Assembly: GCA_903821255.1 (NCBI GenBank)
Contig: CAIJKT010000848.1
Location: 1-7,652 of the forward strand
DNA from: an uncultured Lentisphaeria bacterium
GTDB lineage: Bacteria > Verrucomicrobiota > Lentisphaeria > Victivallales > Victivallaceae
DNA length: 7,652 bases
Direction of reading: 5' to 3'
Shown here: positions 6,589 to 7,652 of the stretch, one piece after another
Layout: each line of letters opens with the position of its first letter
Position numbering within the stretch: the first letter of the stretch is position 1
Notes under the pieces: generated by a model
The model's input: the letters and a program-made list of their open reading frames with translations, nothing else
The model's database searches: none
What the model was told of the DNA's origin: nothing
Made by a program: the position numbers and the translations under genes

Positions 6589-7652
6589 ATGAAGATTGCC
6601 AAAAAGTATGTTTTATACCTTACAGGACTTTTTATATTTCTGCTGCTGCTGATCTCGCTGCTTTTTATTTATGGCGAAGAAATGATGGGCGTGCAGCAGC
6701 AGAGGGAAAGAAACAAAAAAAACCTTCCGGCTATTTATCAGAAAAAACTGGAGGACTTCTACTACCGGGAAAAAATGGTCGTGGTGGTGGTATTTTTCAG
6801 TATTACCGCCGCCGGCTTCCTCTATATGATATATTTGATGTTGCATTTTTCCCGTAATATGGTGAAACCGCTTTCTTCCGCTGTCCAGTTCGCCAATACC
6901 CTGGCCGGCGGCCAGTTTCCGCCGCCGCTCCCTGTTCCGCCGCGGAGCGATTTCGAGATAGACCGGCTGATTAAGACGCTTAATTACCTCAGGGACCGCC
7001 TTTTTCGTTATACGCATAAATTGAAGAAGAGCCAGGAGCGTGAAAAGAAAGCACGGGAAAGCGCCGAAACGGTGAACGATATGAAATCGCAGTTTCTGAT
7101 CCGGCTTTCGCCGGAACTCCGGACTCCGCTGAATTCGATTATCGGTTATGCGGAAATAATCCAGAATGACATCAAAAACGGTCTCTACGACAAGTCCCTG
7201 GACAGAAAGATCAACGGGATCATGCGCAATGCTCTTTCCCTGAATCTGCAGGTTGCTGATATGCTGAAGATATCCGAAATGGACTCCCGTAAAGACGCGG
7301 TAAACTCAGGGGAATTCAATACTGCCGAGTTTATGCGCGAGCTGGTTGTCCATAATTCTTTTCTGCAGCACCAGGAAAATATTGCAATCCAGAACAATTG
7401 CTCTCAGGATGTTCCGGAATACCTCAAAACAGATAAAAATATTCTCTCCGGAATTCTAAGTATTCTGATCAATGCCATTTCGAAAGTTTCCGGAGACGGC
7501 GAAGTGATTTCATGCGGCTGTGCCCGTTCTTCAGATAAAATCATCTTCTGGGTCAGGGACAGCAAAAAGTCCGCGCCCGGAGACCGTCTGGCCGATTTGT
7601 TCAACCGTTACCACAATGAAAACTCTCAAAAGCGCCTGGAATTAACTAACAG
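6589..7652 (+). CDS. Sensor histidine kinase-like protein with degenerate catalytic motifs (partial)
   Basis: The first 354 codons are visible; the window ends inside the gene. There are two membrane helices (about 7-28 and 63-87) with a short 35-residue outer loop between them. A HAMP-like linker (about 88-140, with P94) and a charged coiled coil (about 141-163) follow. The DHp helix reads F169-L-I-R-L-S-P175-E-L-R-T-P-L-N-S-I-I-G-Y-A-E: a perfect H-box context except that the phosphoacceptor histidine is P175 (CCG at 7111-7113). The ATPase-like region keeps an N-box core (L-I-N295-A) and an F-box-like L-F-N-R-Y (337-341). G1, normally D-x-G-x-G, is D324-S-K-K-S, and the apparent G2 position (Q-K-R-L-E-L, 347-352) lacks its glycines. 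The protein should therefore be unable to autophosphorylate. The reading frame is open throughout, so it looks like a maintained pseudokinase, not a decayed gene. It is encoded after the Ser/Thr kinase, so a regulatory, scaffold or substrate role is plausible but inferred. Confidence 0.88.
   Translation, partial: MKIAKKYVLYLTGLFIFLLLLISLLFIYGEEMMGVQQQRERNKKNLPAIYQKKLEDFYYREKMVVVVVFFSITAAGFLYMIYLMLHFSRNMVKPLSSAVQFANTLAGGQFPPPLPVPPRSDFEIDRLIKTLNYLRDRLFRYTHKLKKSQEREKKARESAETVNDMKSQFLIRLSPELRTPLNSIIGYAEIIQNDIKNGLYDKSLDRKINGIMRNALSLNLQVADMLKISEMDSRKDAVNSGEFNTAEFMRELVVHNSFLQHQENIAIQNNCSQDVPEYLKTDKNILSGILSILINAISKVSGDGEVISCGCARSSDKIIFWVRDSKKSAPGDRLADLFNRYHNENSQKRLELTN

Noticed and set aside
1..7652. 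CRISPR array, tRNA, rRNA or a -24/-12 sigma-54 promoter
   Set aside because: I saw no regularly spaced long repeats with unique spacers, no cloverleaf or rRNA signature, and no clear TGGCAC-N5-TTGCA element upstream of any gene.

Overview
This window looks like a chromosomal segment from a mid-GC, Gram-negative-type bacterium. My best guess is the PVC superphylum, possibly Lentisphaerota (Victivallis-like). That guess rests on style: a sigma-54 gene, a Ser/Thr kinase with an N-terminal four-cysteine zinc ribbon and a single transmembrane anchor, and a WalJ-type metallo-hydrolase. No rRNA or other direct marker is present, so the taxonomy is inference only.

Layout. Positions 1-192 hold no gene. 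They carry short direct repeats: four copies of TGTCCAAAATG, three of them exactly 22 bp apart; two copies of AACTCCCAG; and a run of three CTCTGTG-type octamers. Positions 193-3767 are a leftward two-gene unit. rpoN (sigma-54, complete, intact RpoN box) is followed, with a 4-bp ATGA stop/start overlap, by a 708-residue polytopic membrane protein resembling the GT-C/STT3 class of membrane glycosyltransferases. Positions 3768-3954 are an AT-rich divergent promoter region with a near-consensus sigma-70-type promoter facing right and candidate -10 boxes facing left.

Positions 3955 to the right edge are a rightward cluster. It contains a WalJ/YycJ-type metallo-beta-lactamase-fold hydrolase, a transmembrane Ser/Thr protein kinase, a possible 17-codon leader ORF, and a sensor-histidine-kinase-like protein cut by the window end at 7652.

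The most interesting point is the last gene. It has the normal layout of a sensor kinase: two membrane segments, HAMP, coiled coil, DHp and an ATPase-like region. However, the phosphoacceptor histidine is replaced by proline inside an otherwise textbook H box (S-P-E-L-R-T-P-L-N). The G1 glycine motif is lost, and what is visible of G2 also lacks its glycines. It therefore looks like a pseudo-histidine kinase, encoded just downstream of an apparently active non-RD Ser/Thr kinase and a WalJ-like protein. In Firmicutes, WalJ is encoded with the WalRK two-component system, so this cluster may be a rewired membrane signalling module in which a dead sensor kinase acts as a scaffold, regulator or substrate of the Ser/Thr kinase. 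The residue changes are read directly from the sequence; the functional model is inference.
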